Below are positions 9,256 through 17,679 of a stretch of DNA of 50,793 nucleotides, in pieces. Origin of the DNA: Lachnospiraceae bacterium. Its GTDB lineage: Bacteria > Bacillota > Clostridia > Lachnospirales > Lachnospiraceae. Position numbers and translations under genes: made by a program. The DNA lies in assembly GCA_022799355.1 (NCBI GenBank), contig JAAWOG010000020.1:1-50793 (forward strand), read 5' to 3'. Position 1 is the stretch's first letter. Each line of letters starts with the position of its first letter. The notes below the pieces were generated by a model. That model was not told the origin of the DNA, searched no databases, and saw only the letters and a list, made by a program, of their open reading frames with translations.

Positions 9256-9879
9256 ATGTACAGTAATTTACCGAATTTAGTATTAGCATTTCATGGTTGC
9301 GATGAGGAGACATATAAGAAAGTCCTGTATGAGCATGAACCATTATTGCCAAGTGTTAATTCTTATGATTGGCTTGGAAATGGAATATATTTTTGGGAAA
9401 ACAGTTTTCCCAGAGCACAGGAATGGGCGATAGCATATTGTGAGCGAAATCATAGAAAATATCCGGATAAGGAAAAGAAGAAACCTGCGGTTATCGGAGC
9501 AGTAATTGCATTAGGTCACTGTTTGAACCTGACAGATTATGGAAGTTCCGAAGTGCTGAAAAATGGATATGAGATACTGGCTTACGAGTTGTCGCTTCAT
9601 GGTAAGGAATTGCCGGTTAACAGAAATGTGAAGGGAAACAGTGATCTTTTATTAAGGGAGTTAGACTGTGCAGTTATTCAGCGTATTCATCAGTATAATG
9701 AAGAATTGCATAATAAAAGTTATGATAGTGTCAGAGGTATTTTTATAGAGGGTAATCCAGTGTATCCGGAATCCGGCATTATGGAAAAATCACATGTACA
9801 ATTATGTGTTGTTAATCCTAACTGTATTAAAGGATATTTTAGTCCGTTATTACCAGATCATAAATGGGATATAGTATAA
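9256..9879 (+). CDS. Predicted ADP-ribosyltransferase-fold (DUF3990-like) protein; possible toxin
   Basis: 207 residues. The N-terminus has LAFHGCDEET (residues 10-19), then SYDWLGNGIYFWENSFPRA (about 36-54) and EWA. An 'H-G' strand followed by 'G-x-G-I-Y-F' and an alanine-rich helix is the pattern of PARP/DUF3990-type folds, where His and Tyr contact NAD. The C-terminal KSHVQLCVVNPNCIKGYF could supply the third (Gln/Glu) position. There is no signal peptide or membrane segment. It follows the 67-aa gene by 6 bp and ends at a strong terminator. Base composition is far more A+T-rich than addA and clpB on either side, which suggests transfer. NAD use has not been shown; the fold call is by motif pattern only. 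Confidence 0.55.
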   Translation: MYSNLPNLVLAFHGCDEETYKKVLYEHEPLLPSVNSYDWLGNGIYFWENSFPRAQEWAIAYCERNHRKYPDKEKKKPAVIGAVIALGHCLNLTDYGSSEVLKNGYEILAYELSLHGKELPVNRNVKGNSDLLLRELDCAVIQRIHQYNEELHNKSYDSVRGIFIEGNPVYPESGIMEKSHVQLCVVNPNCIKGYFSPLLPDHKWDIV

Positions 9880-9884
9880 GTTTG

Positions 9885-9926
9885 ATAAGGCATATCAGAT
9901 GTAAAGTCTTTTGTGCCTTATTTTTA
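9885..9926 (+). terminator. Rho-independent terminator after the ART-like gene
   Basis: ATAAGGCA (9885-9892) pairs with TGCCTTAT (9914-9921), followed by TTTT. The stop codon is only a few bases upstream. Confidence 0.75.
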
Positions 9927-9995
9927 ATGTTCACTTAATGGTGTGATTGTTTGTCAGGGCTTGATAAATTTAATTCACAAAATTTTCAGAAAATT

Positions 9996-10022
9996 TTAGC
10001 ACTCATCTATTGACTTGGCTAA
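9996..10022 (+). promoter_or_regulatory. Degenerate CIRCE element (HrcA operator) before clpB
   Basis: TTAGCACTC (9996-10004) is a perfect left CIRCE half. After exactly 9 bases comes CTTGGCTAA (10014-10022), which keeps the distal GCTAA of the canonical right half GAGTGCTAA. It covers the -35 hexamer of the clpB promoter, as expected for HrcA repression. The right half is weak, so binding may be reduced. Confidence 0.6.
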
Positions 10023-10043
10023 CAAGTGGTGTTATTTTATAAT
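10015..10043 (+). promoter_or_regulatory. clpB promoter
   Basis: TTGGCT (10015-10020), 17-nt spacer, TATAAT (10038-10043). The -35 lies inside the right half of the CIRCE-like site. Confidence 0.65.
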
Positions 10044-10099
10044 CGCAATAGCAAAAAAGGAAAAACGGCACATAATAACAGGAATAGGGAGGTGCTTTT

Positions 10100-12703
10100 A
10101 TGAACATTTCAAAATTTACGCAAAATTCCATTCAGGCAGTGGAGAGGTGTGAGAAGCTGGCTTATGAGTATGGCAATCAGGAAATCGAGCAGGAGCATCT
10201 GCTGTATAGTTTGCTTACAATAGAGGATTCTCTGATTTTAAAACTGATCGAGAAGATGGAGATCCAAAAAGAGTATTTTGTGAACCGCGTAAAACAGGCG
10301 CTTGAAAAGCGGGTGAAAGTGCAGGGCGGCCAGGTTTACATCGGGCAGTATTTGAATAAGGTCCTCATCTCTGCGGAGGATGAGGCGAAGCGGATGGGAG
10401 ACGAATACGTTTCCGTGGAGCATTTGTTTTTAGAGATGATCAAGGAGCCGAACAAAGAGATCAAGGAGATATTCCGGGAATTCGGCATAACAAGGGAGCG
10501 TTTTCTGCAAGCATTGTCCACAATCCGGGGAAATCAGCGAGTGACCAGCGATAACCCGGAGGCTACCTATGATACGCTGGAAAAGTACGGGCAGGAACTG
10601 GTGGAGCGGGCGCGCCAGCAGAAGCTTGATCCCGTGATCGGCAGGGACAACGAGATTCGGAACGTGATCCGCATTCTCTCCAGAAAGAGTAAAAACAATC
10701 CGGTGTTGATCGGTGAGCCGGGCGTCGGTAAGACCGCCGTGGTGGAAGGACTGGCACAGCGTATTGTCAGGGGTGATGTGCCCCAGGGGCTGAAAGATAA
10801 GAAGATTTTTGCGCTGGATATGGGCGCACTTGTGGCGGGTGCCAAGTACCGGGGCGAGTTTGAGGAACGGCTGAAAGCCGTGCTGGAGGATGTGAAAAAA
10901 TCCGACGGGCAGATCATTCTGTTTATCGATGAGCTGCACACCATTGTCGGCGCGGGTAAGACCGACGGGGCGCTGGACGCCGGAAATATGTTAAAGCCCA
11001 TGCTGGCAAGGGGCGAGTTGCACTGTATCGGGGCAACCACCTTAAATGAATACAGACAGTATGTGGAGAAGGATGCGGCGCTGGAGCGGCGTTTCCAGCC
11101 GGTGCTGGTGGAGGAGCCTACGGTGGAAGATACGATTTCCATTCTCAGGGGACTCAAAGAGCGGTATGAGGTCTATCATGGAGTGAAAATTTTAGATACG
11201 GCGCTGGTGACGGCGGCAACCTTGTCCAATCGGTATATTTCGGACAGATTTCTGCCTGACAAGGCGATCGATCTGGTGGATGAGGCGTGCGCGCTGATCA
11301 AGACGGAACTGGATTCCATGCCGGCGGAGTTGGATGAGCTGAACCGTCATGTGATGCAGATGGAGATCGAGGAGGCGGCGCTGAAAAAGGAGGACGATAA
11401 TTTAAGCAAGGAGCGGCTTGCAAACCTGCAGAGAGAGCTGGCGGAGGAAAAAGCGGAGCTGGATAAGCGGAAAGCGCAGTGGGATAACGAGAAACACTCC
11501 GTGGAGAAACTGTCGAAACTGCGGGAGGAGATCGAGGCTGTCAGCGGGCAGATCGAGATAGCCCAGAGGGAGGGCGACTATGAGAAGGCGGGTGAACTGC
11601 AGTATTCCAGACTTCCCTCTTTGAAACGGCAGTTGGAGATCGAGGAGGAAGCCGTAAAAAATAAGGATCTGTCACTGGTACATGAGAAGGTGACGGAGGA
11701 GGAGATCGCCCGGATCATTTCGCGCTGGACCGGAATCCCTGTGGCAAAGCTGACCGAGAGCGAGAGAAACAAAACCCTTCATCTCGATAAGGAACTGCAC
11801 AGGCGCGTTATCGGACAGGACGAGGGCGTGACAAGGGTGACGGAGGCGATTATCCGCTCCAAAGCAGGTATCAAAGATCCGTCGAAACCGATTGGCTCTT
11901 TCCTGTTTCTCGGTCCTACCGGCGTAGGAAAGACGGAACTGGCGAAGTCTCTTGCCGCCTGTCTGTTTGACGATGAGAGCAATATGGTGCGGATCGATAT
12001 GAGTGAATATATGGAAAAATACTCTGTGTCAAGGCTGATCGGAGCGCCTCCCGGCTATGTGGGATATGAGGAGGGCGGACAACTGACCGAAGCGGTCAGG
12101 AGAAAGCCCTATTCGGTAGTGCTCTTTGACGAGATAGAAAAGGCGCATCCGGATGTATTCAACGTATTATTGCAGGTGCTGGACGATGGGCGGATCACGG
12201 ATTCCCAGGGACGGACGGTGGACTTTAAAAATACGATCCTGATCATGACTTCCAATATCGGCGCATCCTATCTGCTGGAGGGGATTCAGGCGGACGGCTC
12301 CATCAGTGAGGAGAGCGAGCGGGCCGTGATGGAAGAGTTGAGAGCCCATTTCAGACCGGAATTTTTGAACCGGCTGGATGAGCAGATTCTGTTTAAACCG
12401 TTGACAAAGGAAAATATCGGCGGTATCATTACGTTGATTATCAATGACCTGAACAGACGGCTTGCCGATAGGGAACTGCGCATCGCTCTTTCGGAGGAGG
12501 CGAAGGACCATATTATCGAGCAGGCGTATGATCCGGTTTACGGGGCAAGGCCGCTGAGACGGTATATTCAGAAACATGTGGAGACATTGTCGGCAAAGCT
12601 GATCCTTTCGGGGGAGGTGCATGAAAAGGACGTGATCCACATTGAACTGAAGGACGGCGGCCTGACAGCGAGAAGAGAAGCCGGAAGTTCTGCCGGTTTA
12701 TGA
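10100..12703 (+). CDS. clpB: ATP-dependent chaperone ClpB (disaggregase)
   Basis: 867 residues, matching ClpB. It is a hexameric AAA+ disaggregase that works with DnaK to rescue aggregated proteins after heat stress. Domain order: N-domain (1-145, starting [20 protein letters not shown]), AAA-1 with GEPGVGKTA (about 205) and FIDELHTI, a long charged coiled-coil middle domain (about 400-530, which separates ClpB from ClpC), and AAA-2 with GPTGVGKTE (about 606) and LFDEIEKA. No IGF-type ClpP-docking loop is apparent. The ATG follows GGGAGGTG. Regulation by HrcA is suggested by the upstream CIRCE-like site. Confidence 0.97.
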   Translation: MNISKFTQNSIQAVERCEKLAYEYGNQEIEQEHLLYSLLTIEDSLILKLIEKMEIQKEYFVNRVKQALEKRVKVQGGQVYIGQYLNKVLISAEDEAKRMGDEYVSVEHLFLEMIKEPNKEIKEIFREFGITRERFLQALSTIRGNQRVTSDNPEATYDTLEKYGQELVERARQQKLDPVIGRDNEIRNVIRILSRKSKNNPVLIGEPGVGKTAVVEGLAQRIVRGDVPQGLKDKKIFALDMGALVAGAKYRGEFEERLKAVLEDVKKSDGQIILFIDELHTIVGAGKTDGALDAGNMLKPMLARGELHCIGATTLNEYRQYVEKDAALERRFQPVLVEEPTVEDTISILRGLKERYEVYHGVKILDTALVTAATLSNRYISDRFLPDKAIDLVDEACALIKTELDSMPAELDELNRHVMQMEIEEAALKKEDDNLSKERLANLQRELAEEKAELDKRKAQWDNEKHSVEKLSKLREEIEAVSGQIEIAQREGDYEKAGELQYSRLPSLKRQLEIEEEAVKNKDLSLVHEKVTEEEIARIISRWTGIPVAKLTESERNKTLHLDKELHRRVIGQDEGVTRVTEAIIRSKAGIKDPSKPIGSFLFLGPTGVGKTELAKSLAACLFDDESNMVRIDMSEYMEKYSVSRLIGAPPGYVGYEEGGQLTEAVRRKPYSVVLFDEIEKAHPDVFNVLLQVLDDGRITDSQGRTVDFKNTILIMTSNIGASYLLEGIQADGSISEESERAVMEELRAHFRPEFLNRLDEQILFKPLTKENIGGIITLIINDLNRRLADRELRIALSEEAKDHIIEQAYDPVYGARPLRRYIQKHVETLSAKLILSGEVHEKDVIHIELKDGGLTARREAGSSAGL

Positions 12704-12764
12704 GCGTAAAGGAAGCTGCCGTCACAGACCGGAGAAAAAAGCGAAAATAGAAGGAGAAGAATCC

Positions 12765-12938
12765 ATGATACCATCAGATCCTATTATGTTACTCAGTTTT
12801 GTCAATCTAAAGCTGCGGGATTATTACGAAAGTTTCGGCGCAATGTGCGAAGATCTGGATATTTCCGAAGAAGAGGTCCGGGCGAAACTGGAGGCAGTGA
12901 ATTATCATTACGATGCGGAAAAGAATCAGTTTGTGTAA
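12765..12938 (+). CDS. DUF4250 domain-containing small protein
   Basis: 57 residues from the ATG at 12765, preceded by AAGGAG (12751-12756). It begins MIPSDPIMLLSFVNLKLRDY, continues YESFGAMCEDLDISEEEV and ends DAEKNQFV. This is the full-length signature of DUF4250, a small cytoplasmic family in Clostridia of unknown function; the EDLDISEEEVRAKL part looks like a helix-turn-helix-sized helical pair. It starts 61 bp after clpB and is closed by the terminator at 12971, so it is probably the last gene of the clpB transcript. Confidence 0.8.
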   Translation: MIPSDPIMLLSFVNLKLRDYYESFGAMCEDLDISEEEVRAKLEAVNYHYDAEKNQFV

Positions 12939-12970
12939 AAACGGGATTTGTGCCGGATAAATACCAAAGT

Positions 12971-13014
12971 AAAAATGCCATGCGGAGAAAGATTGGGGCG
13001 CATGGCATTTTTTT
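12971..13014 (+). terminator. Rho-independent terminator of clpB-DUF4250
   Basis: ATGCCATGCG (12975-12984) pairs perfectly with CGCATGGCAT (12999-13008) and is followed by a six-T run. The rest of the gap to 13219 shows no gene; a weak TTGCAT-N18-TAGAAT (13134-13163) could be the promoter of the next gene. Confidence 0.85.
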
Positions 13015-13219
13015 GTTGGCAGCGCCGGGAAAACCTTTGAAGGGGGCGGCGGCTTTTTTGATCGTTATGACATACCGTCTTAACGAAGTGACATTGACTG
13101 CCGCATTGGAATTTTTTACGGCGGAGGGCGTACTTGCATTTTGAAATATTTCGGACATAGAATGTGAAAAGGGAAAAAATCAGAGGGGACCATTGTCATC
13201 GGACAGATGGGGGATTTTT

Positions 13220-13984
13220 ATGAGGAAATTTAAAAAGCAGGAGTGGATGGTTCTCGGACTGGAAGCAGCGCTGGCATTGCTTCTGATCTTTGGGTATAAA
13301 AATACTGCGGCACAAAAGGTCGATACATGGAGCGGGCATGTGGAGAGCGGCGCCGATGAAAAGGAAAAAGGCATAAAGGCGGGTAAAAAGAAAGGGGAAG
13401 AAAAAGAGGAAGAGGAGGAGATGCTGCAGGAGAAAAAGATTGCCATCACCTTTGACGACGGTCCTCACCCTGTCTACACCGAAAAGCTGCTGGACGGTTT
13501 GAAGGACAGGGATATCAAAGCAACCTTTTTTGTGCTTGGGGAGAAGGCGAAGGAACATCCGGAAATTATAGAGAGAATGCAGGAAGAGGGACATATTATC
13601 GGCAATCACACCTATACGCATATCCAGTTGAGGAGCACAAACAGGGAGAAATTCAGAGATGAGCTGATACGGACCAATCAGGTGATCAGCGGGATCACGG
13701 AGCAGGAAGTGCAGTATGTCCGCCCGCCCTACGGGACCTGGGACAAGAAACTGGAGGAAGAGCTGAATATGTTTCCGGTGCTCTGGAATGTAGATCCTAA
13801 CGACTGGTGTACCGGAAATACGAACCGGGTGACAAAAAGTATTGTGGATAAAGCGAAAGAAAACAGCATTATCCTGCTGCATGACTGCTATCAGAGCAGC
13901 GTGGATGCGGCGTTATCTTCCATCGATATACTGGAGGAGAGAGGGTTTCGGTTTGTGACGGTGGAGGAGATATTGTTTGAGTAG
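13220..13984 (+). CDS. Membrane-anchored polysaccharide deacetylase (NodB homology)
   Basis: 254 residues. The N-terminus has a signal-anchor (about residues 10-26, MVLGLEAALALLLIFGY), then a charged lysine/glutamate linker, then a NodB domain: ITFDDGPHP (catalytic Asp and the metal-binding Asp, near 75-83), IIGNHTYTH (metal His pair), RPPYGTWD, WNVDPNDW and IILLHD (catalytic His near the end). All five motifs are intact. It should deacetylate N-acetylated sugars, most likely peptidoglycan, at the outer face of the membrane, as PgdA or PdaA-type enzymes do; the exact substrate cannot be told. The ATG at 13220 follows GGGGG; an upstream TTG at 13193 after GAGGGG is the alternative. Confidence 0.88.
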   Translation: MRKFKKQEWMVLGLEAALALLLIFGYKNTAAQKVDTWSGHVESGADEKEKGIKAGKKKGEEKEEEEEMLQEKKIAITFDDGPHPVYTEKLLDGLKDRDIKATFFVLGEKAKEHPEIIERMQEEGHIIGNHTYTHIQLRSTNREKFRDELIRTNQVISGITEQEVQYVRPPYGTWDKKLEEELNMFPVLWNVDPNDWCTGNTNRVTKSIVDKAKENSIILLHDCYQSSVDAALSSIDILEERGFRFVTVEEILFE

Positions 13985-14010
13985 GGCGCGGAGCGGATAT
14001 AAACAGCTTT

Positions 14011-14047
14011 ACCGCGCTGTGAGTTATAAATTAAAGCACAGCGCGGT
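14011..14047. terminator. Stem-loop between convergent genes, probable bidirectional terminator
   Basis: ACCGCGCTGTG (14011-14021) pairs perfectly with CACAGCGCGGT (14037-14047) around a 15-nt loop. It lies between the stops of the deacetylase (13984) and lacI-family gene (14058). T-tracts are poor on both sides. Confidence 0.6.
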
Positions 14048-14057
14048 TCTGTTCAGA

Positions 14058-15053
14058 TCAGGTAGTTTCCCGCTCCACGATATCCGAGAAGATCATCATT
14101 TTATTGGCAACCTTTTCCCCCCGCAGGACTTTAACCAGAATATCGGCGCAGGTAATGCTGAGCTGTTCAAGCTTGTTGTCCAGGGTGGTGAGCTTGGGGG
14201 AGGAAATTTTTGCGTAGGTGGAATTATCCACGCCTATGACCGCCACCTGTTCGGGTATGCGGATGCCCGCATCTTTCAGAGCCAGGACGCCTGCGTTGGC
14301 AAGAAAGTCCGTGGCATAGATAATGCTGTCCGTATCGGGATAATCCCGGATCAGGCGGAGGGTGGCGTCATAGCTGCCCTGCCATTCTTCCTCCTTTGTA
14401 TCGAGCCAGATGACGGGAGGAGTTTCGTAGCCTGAAAGTTCCCGCAGCGCGTTTCTGAATCCGAGAATTTTCAGGTTATTACTGGGGGTATCCCCCCGGT
14501 TGATAAAAGCCGGACGGCGCCTGCCTTTGGTGTGCAGGAGCCTGACACAATCCGAAATGCCGTTTTGCTCATCTGCCAAAACGCCATAGACATTCGGCAG
14601 ATTGATATAACCGTTTTCAATGATTACAGGCAGTCCTTCGAGGTATTCGAGGATTGCTTTTTTGATGTTTTCCGACTGGAATGTGGAACCGACCAGAACA
14701 ATCGCCTCCACTCTGCGGGAAAACAGGGTGCGGATGCTTTCCTCCCGCGCCTCGTCGGAAAAGCCGGAATTGATAATAATACAGTTATAACCGTAATGTT
14801 TCAGTTCCTGCTCCATAAAATACGCCCCTTCCGCGTGATGGGATGTACGGATATCCGACATAAGGATGCCGATGATCTTGGTGGACTGCTGTACCAGTCC
14901 CCGGGCGGAAGCATTGGGCTCAAAATTATATTTTTTAAGAAGTGATTCCACTAATATGCGGTTCTGTTTGTTGACTCCTTTTTTCTTGTTGATCACGCGG
15001 GAAACGGTGCTGGCGGAAACGCCGGCTTCCTGGGCGATATCGTAGATAGTCAT
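14058..15053 (-). CDS. LacI-family transcriptional regulator
   Basis: 331 residues. Residues 1-50 hold the LacI helix-turn-helix and hinge (MTIYDIAQEAGVSASTVSRV, then INKKKGVN); the remainder is a periplasmic-binding-protein-like sensor domain (IIGILMSDIRTSHHAEGAYF; VIIENGYINLPNVYGVLADE; VAVIGVDNSTYAKISSPKLTT). The effector is unknown but should be a metabolite of the adjacent operon. AGGAGGG lies 7 nt before the ATG. It is divergent from the 13-gene operon starting at 15479, and operator-like sites flank both promoters, so it very probably represses both itself and the operon. Confidence 0.93.
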   Translation of the reverse strand: MTIYDIAQEAGVSASTVSRVINKKKGVNKQNRILVESLLKKYNFEPNASARGLVQQSTKIIGILMSDIRTSHHAEGAYFMEQELKHYGYNCIIINSGFSDEAREESIRTLFSRRVEAIVLVGSTFQSENIKKAILEYLEGLPVIIENGYINLPNVYGVLADEQNGISDCVRLLHTKGRRRPAFINRGDTPSNNLKILGFRNALRELSGYETPPVIWLDTKEEEWQGSYDATLRLIRDYPDTDSIIYATDFLANAGVLALKDAGIRIPEQVAVIGVDNSTYAKISSPKLTTLDNKLEQLSITCADILVKVLRGEKVANKMMIFSDIVERETT

Positions 15054-15186
15054 GGCTTCATCCCTCCTGTTTTACCTGCTTTTTAAATACCGGCGTCGGG
15101 CAGTCTCAATTTTATGACACCATGTATGTGTCCGGTATTTTCGGCATTCTGTAACAATTTTATTATACACGAACCGCCGGCAAATG

Positions 15187-15232
15187 GAAATCGATTTCTT
15201 ATATAGTATAAAAGAAATGGAAATCGATTGCA
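15187..15232 (-). promoter_or_regulatory. Promoter of the lacI-family gene with two operators
   Basis: On the minus strand TTGCAA (-35, complement of 15230-15235 region) is followed by 17 nt and TATACT (complement of 15207-15212). One operator, GGAAATCGATTGCA (15219-15232), covers the -35; a second, the perfect palindrome GAAATCGATTTC (15187-15198), lies just downstream of the -10. The two centres are 33 bp apart, about three helical turns. Confidence 0.65.
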
Positions 15233-15349
15233 AGAAACATTTGCAAAACAATAAAAAGAATCTTGCAAAAAGTATTCAAAATGTATTGAAATCTTATACT
15301 TTATAACTTTTGCATAAAAATAAACTGTAAATTTTGTATAAAAACACAA

Positions 15350-15408
15350 TTGCAATCGATGTCAACTATTGGTATAGTATTGGACATAGGAAATGGAAAT
15401 CGATTGCA
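15350..15408 (+). promoter_or_regulatory. Promoter of the 13-gene catabolic operon with two operators
   Basis: TTGCAA (15350-15355), 17-nt spacer, TATAGT (15373-15378). Operator TTGCAATCGATG covers the -35 (centre 15357/15358); another, GGAAATCGATTGCA (15395-15408), lies downstream of the start point. The plan mirrors the divergent lacI promoter: one ATCGAT-centred site on the -35 and one just after the -10. These four sites and two promoters account for the 425-bp gap 15054-15478; nothing else was seen in it. Confidence 0.7.
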
Positions 15409-15478
15409 GTTTTTCTGCCAGATACAAGTTGTCCATACTGATGAGAATATAAATCAGGGAAAGAGAGGAAGTAGAGAG

Positions 15479-16468
15479 ATGATTAAGTTTGTTTCATTTT
15501 TCGGGGAAAGGTCTCCATTGTTTGAAGAACTGAACGAAAAAACAAGGCTGTATGCAGCCGAGAGAGGCATCGAATATGTCTGGGTGCCTCAGACGCCCTA
15601 TAACGTGGAAGAAGTGATCAGCAATTTAAATGACGCGGATGCCGGGATGATCGATGTGGAACCTTATGATGAAAATATTTTTGGGCGGATGAACGACCGC
15701 TGTAAACTGCTTGTGCGGTTCGGCGTAGGTTTTGATAAAGTAGACCTTCCGGCGGCCTCAGCCCATGGTATTTGTGTGACAAGGACCACCGGCGCCAACA
15801 GGACCGGTGTAGCAGATATGGCATTGATGATGATGATGGCTGCAGGACGGCAGGTTATGATAAACAGAAAGACCGTGGAATCCGGTGTCTGGGTAAAAAA
15901 CATCGGAAGTGAACTGATCGGAAAAAAAATCGGCATTCTGGGCTTCGGGAACATCGGCATTACACTGGCGAAATTACTGACTGGTTTTGACTGTGAGGTG
16001 GTTGCGTATGATGTATATCGGAATGAAGAGGCAGCTAAAGCATATCATGTAAGATTTACGGACCTGGAAGAAATTTTTACCACCTGCGATGCTGTCAGCG
16101 TGCATCTGCCCTATAACAGCGAGACGGACCATCTGATCGATGCCGGCGTATTCGATAAAATGAAAAAAAATGCTGTTTTGGTTTGTACGGCAAGGGGCAA
16201 TATTATTGATGAGGATGCTCTGTACGATGCACTTGTAAACCATAAAATTGCCGCCGCCGGGCTGGATGTGTATGCAAAAGAGCCGCTACCGAAGGATTCC
16301 AGGCTGATCGGTCTGGACAATATTATTCTGACACCTCATGTGTCAAGCCAGACCAGTGAATCCATCTGGTATACCTATAAAAAAGGAGTGGATATTGTGG
16401 CTGATTTCTTTGCAGGAAAGGAACTTGACAGAGGAGATCTGCTGAATCCGGACTATAAAGGCAGCTGA
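15479..16468 (+). CDS. D-isomer-specific 2-hydroxyacid dehydrogenase, NAD-dependent
   Basis: 329 residues. The start ATG (15479) follows GAGAGGAAG; the upstream frame lies in the promoter and is not coding. The N- and C-terminal segments form the substrate domain. The nucleotide domain has GKKIGILGFGNIGITLAKLL with an Asp at the end of the next strand (VVAYDVYRN), which favours NAD over NADP. Catalytic positions of the family are visible: Arg in RFGVGFDKVDL (about 81), a second Arg in ARGNIIDEDAL, Glu in AKEPLP and His in LTPHVSSQT. It oxidises or reduces a 2-hydroxy/2-keto acid (phosphoglycerate-, glyoxylate- or hydroxypyruvate-reductase-like). It is the first gene of the LacI-controlled operon, so its substrate is probably a sugar-acid intermediate of that pathway. 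Confidence 0.88.
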   Translation: MIKFVSFFGERSPLFEELNEKTRLYAAERGIEYVWVPQTPYNVEEVISNLNDADAGMIDVEPYDENIFGRMNDRCKLLVRFGVGFDKVDLPAASAHGICVTRTTGANRTGVADMALMMMMAAGRQVMINRKTVESGVWVKNIGSELIGKKIGILGFGNIGITLAKLLTGFDCEVVAYDVYRNEEAAKAYHVRFTDLEEIFTTCDAVSVHLPYNSETDHLIDAGVFDKMKKNAVLVCTARGNIIDEDALYDALVNHKIAAAGLDVYAKEPLPKDSRLIGLDNIILTPHVSSQTSESIWYTYKKGVDIVADFFAGKELDRGDLLNPDYKGS

Positions 16469-16580
16469 TCTGAAAAAGGAGAAATTTGAGGAAGCATCCC
16501 GAACGATGCACAGGCAGCGTACCGGGCAGACATATTGCAAATTGCAATGCACAATAAAGAGAAACAGGAGGATGAAGACA

Positions 16581-17645
16581 ATGAAGATGATGCACTGTGA
16601 TGAAAAACGAACGGAAAGACAAAATGTATTTATTGAGACAGCGGATGGAAAGTTCAAATATCAGCTTTTCATGGATTATGCGAAAGGGCTTCCGAAGAAT
16701 CTGGAGATGGTTCCTTATATGGGCAATATTTCAGGCGGCTGCGTGGGACCGGATGACAGTCTTTACTGCGGCCTTCGGGGAGGCAGCTTTATGTCGCCTG
16801 AGCCGCCAAGCTGTCTGATCAAACTGGATTCTGAGGGAAATTTCGTGGAAACCATAGGAGGCTTGCATTTCTTTGAAGTGACGGATCATCATACGGTGGT
16901 AATTCCCGATACGGGCATGAGTTATGCGTATGAGCTGGACCTTGATACAAAGGAGGTTGTCCGTACGTTCGGGGAGAGGGGAAAACCCTGCGACAATTTA
17001 AGTGATCCTTATGTGTTTACAAGAGTCAGGATGCGCAACGGTATTTTTGCAACGGAGCCTCAGCATGGCTATAACGGCGGTTCTTATGAGTGGATGCTGA
17101 AACACGAGTTAAAAGAACTGGGGAAGCCTTTTCACAATCCCACGGATGTGGATTTTGATTCTGAGGGTAATTATTATTTTTCGGACGGCTACAGCAATCT
17201 GGCGGTGCATAAATTCGATAAAAATGGCAAATATGTTGAAACATGGGGCGGCAAAGGTGTATTTGATCCCTATACGGATACGCCCGGAAAGTTTCTCGTG
17301 GTACATTCCCTGTGTGTGGATAAAAACGATAATATCTGGGTTTGTGACCGTGAGAAGGACGCTGTCCATGTATTTAATAAGAAGGGCGAAGTTGTGGCTT
17401 ACTGCAGCAACAATATGGCGCAGCCTTCCGGTGTGGATACGGACGGAACCTATATCTATGTAGTGGGGCGCGGAGGCTATATCACGATCTTCGATCCGGA
17501 GTTCAATATTGTCGGCGAGCTGGGCTTCTTTAACGGCAACCTGCGGGGGCATACGATAGCGGCGGACAGTAAGGGAAATCTTTATATTTTCCCGACACAC
17601 GCAAATGAAGAGCATCAGATCATCGCATTGAAGAGGATTTCATAA
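16581..17645 (+). CDS. NHL-type six-bladed beta-propeller protein
   Basis: 354 residues from the ATG at 16581, placed 9 nt after AGGAGG; ATGs at 16572 and 16587 are alternatives. NHL-like blades are clear in the second half: NPTDVDFDSEGNYYFSDGY, then VHKFDKNGKYVETWG, then VVHSLCVDKNDNIWVCDRE and AVHVFNKKGEVV, then PSGVDTDGTYIYVVGRGGY. This arrangement is seen in peptidyl-alpha-hydroxyglycine lyase-like and SMP-30-like proteins. No signal peptide is present, so it is probably cytoplasmic. It could be a lactonase or a lyase; the reaction cannot be assigned. Second gene of the operon, 112 bp after the dehydrogenase. Confidence 0.75.
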   Translation: MKMMHCDEKRTERQNVFIETADGKFKYQLFMDYAKGLPKNLEMVPYMGNISGGCVGPDDSLYCGLRGGSFMSPEPPSCLIKLDSEGNFVETIGGLHFFEVTDHHTVVIPDTGMSYAYELDLDTKEVVRTFGERGKPCDNLSDPYVFTRVRMRNGIFATEPQHGYNGGSYEWMLKHELKELGKPFHNPTDVDFDSEGNYYFSDGYSNLAVHKFDKNGKYVETWGGKGVFDPYTDTPGKFLVVHSLCVDKNDNIWVCDREKDAVHVFNKKGEVVAYCSNNMAQPSGVDTDGTYIYVVGRGGYITIFDPEFNIVGELGFFNGNLRGHTIAADSKGNLYIFPTHANEEHQIIALKRIS

Positions 17646-17679
17646 AAGGCAGGAAACTTTTATGGGAAAGGAGACAGGA

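Noticed and set aside
10100-12703. ClpC instead of ClpB
   Set aside because: The long coiled-coil middle domain and absence of a ClpP-binding loop favour ClpB. A CtsR repeat (GGTCAAA) was looked for upstream and not seen.
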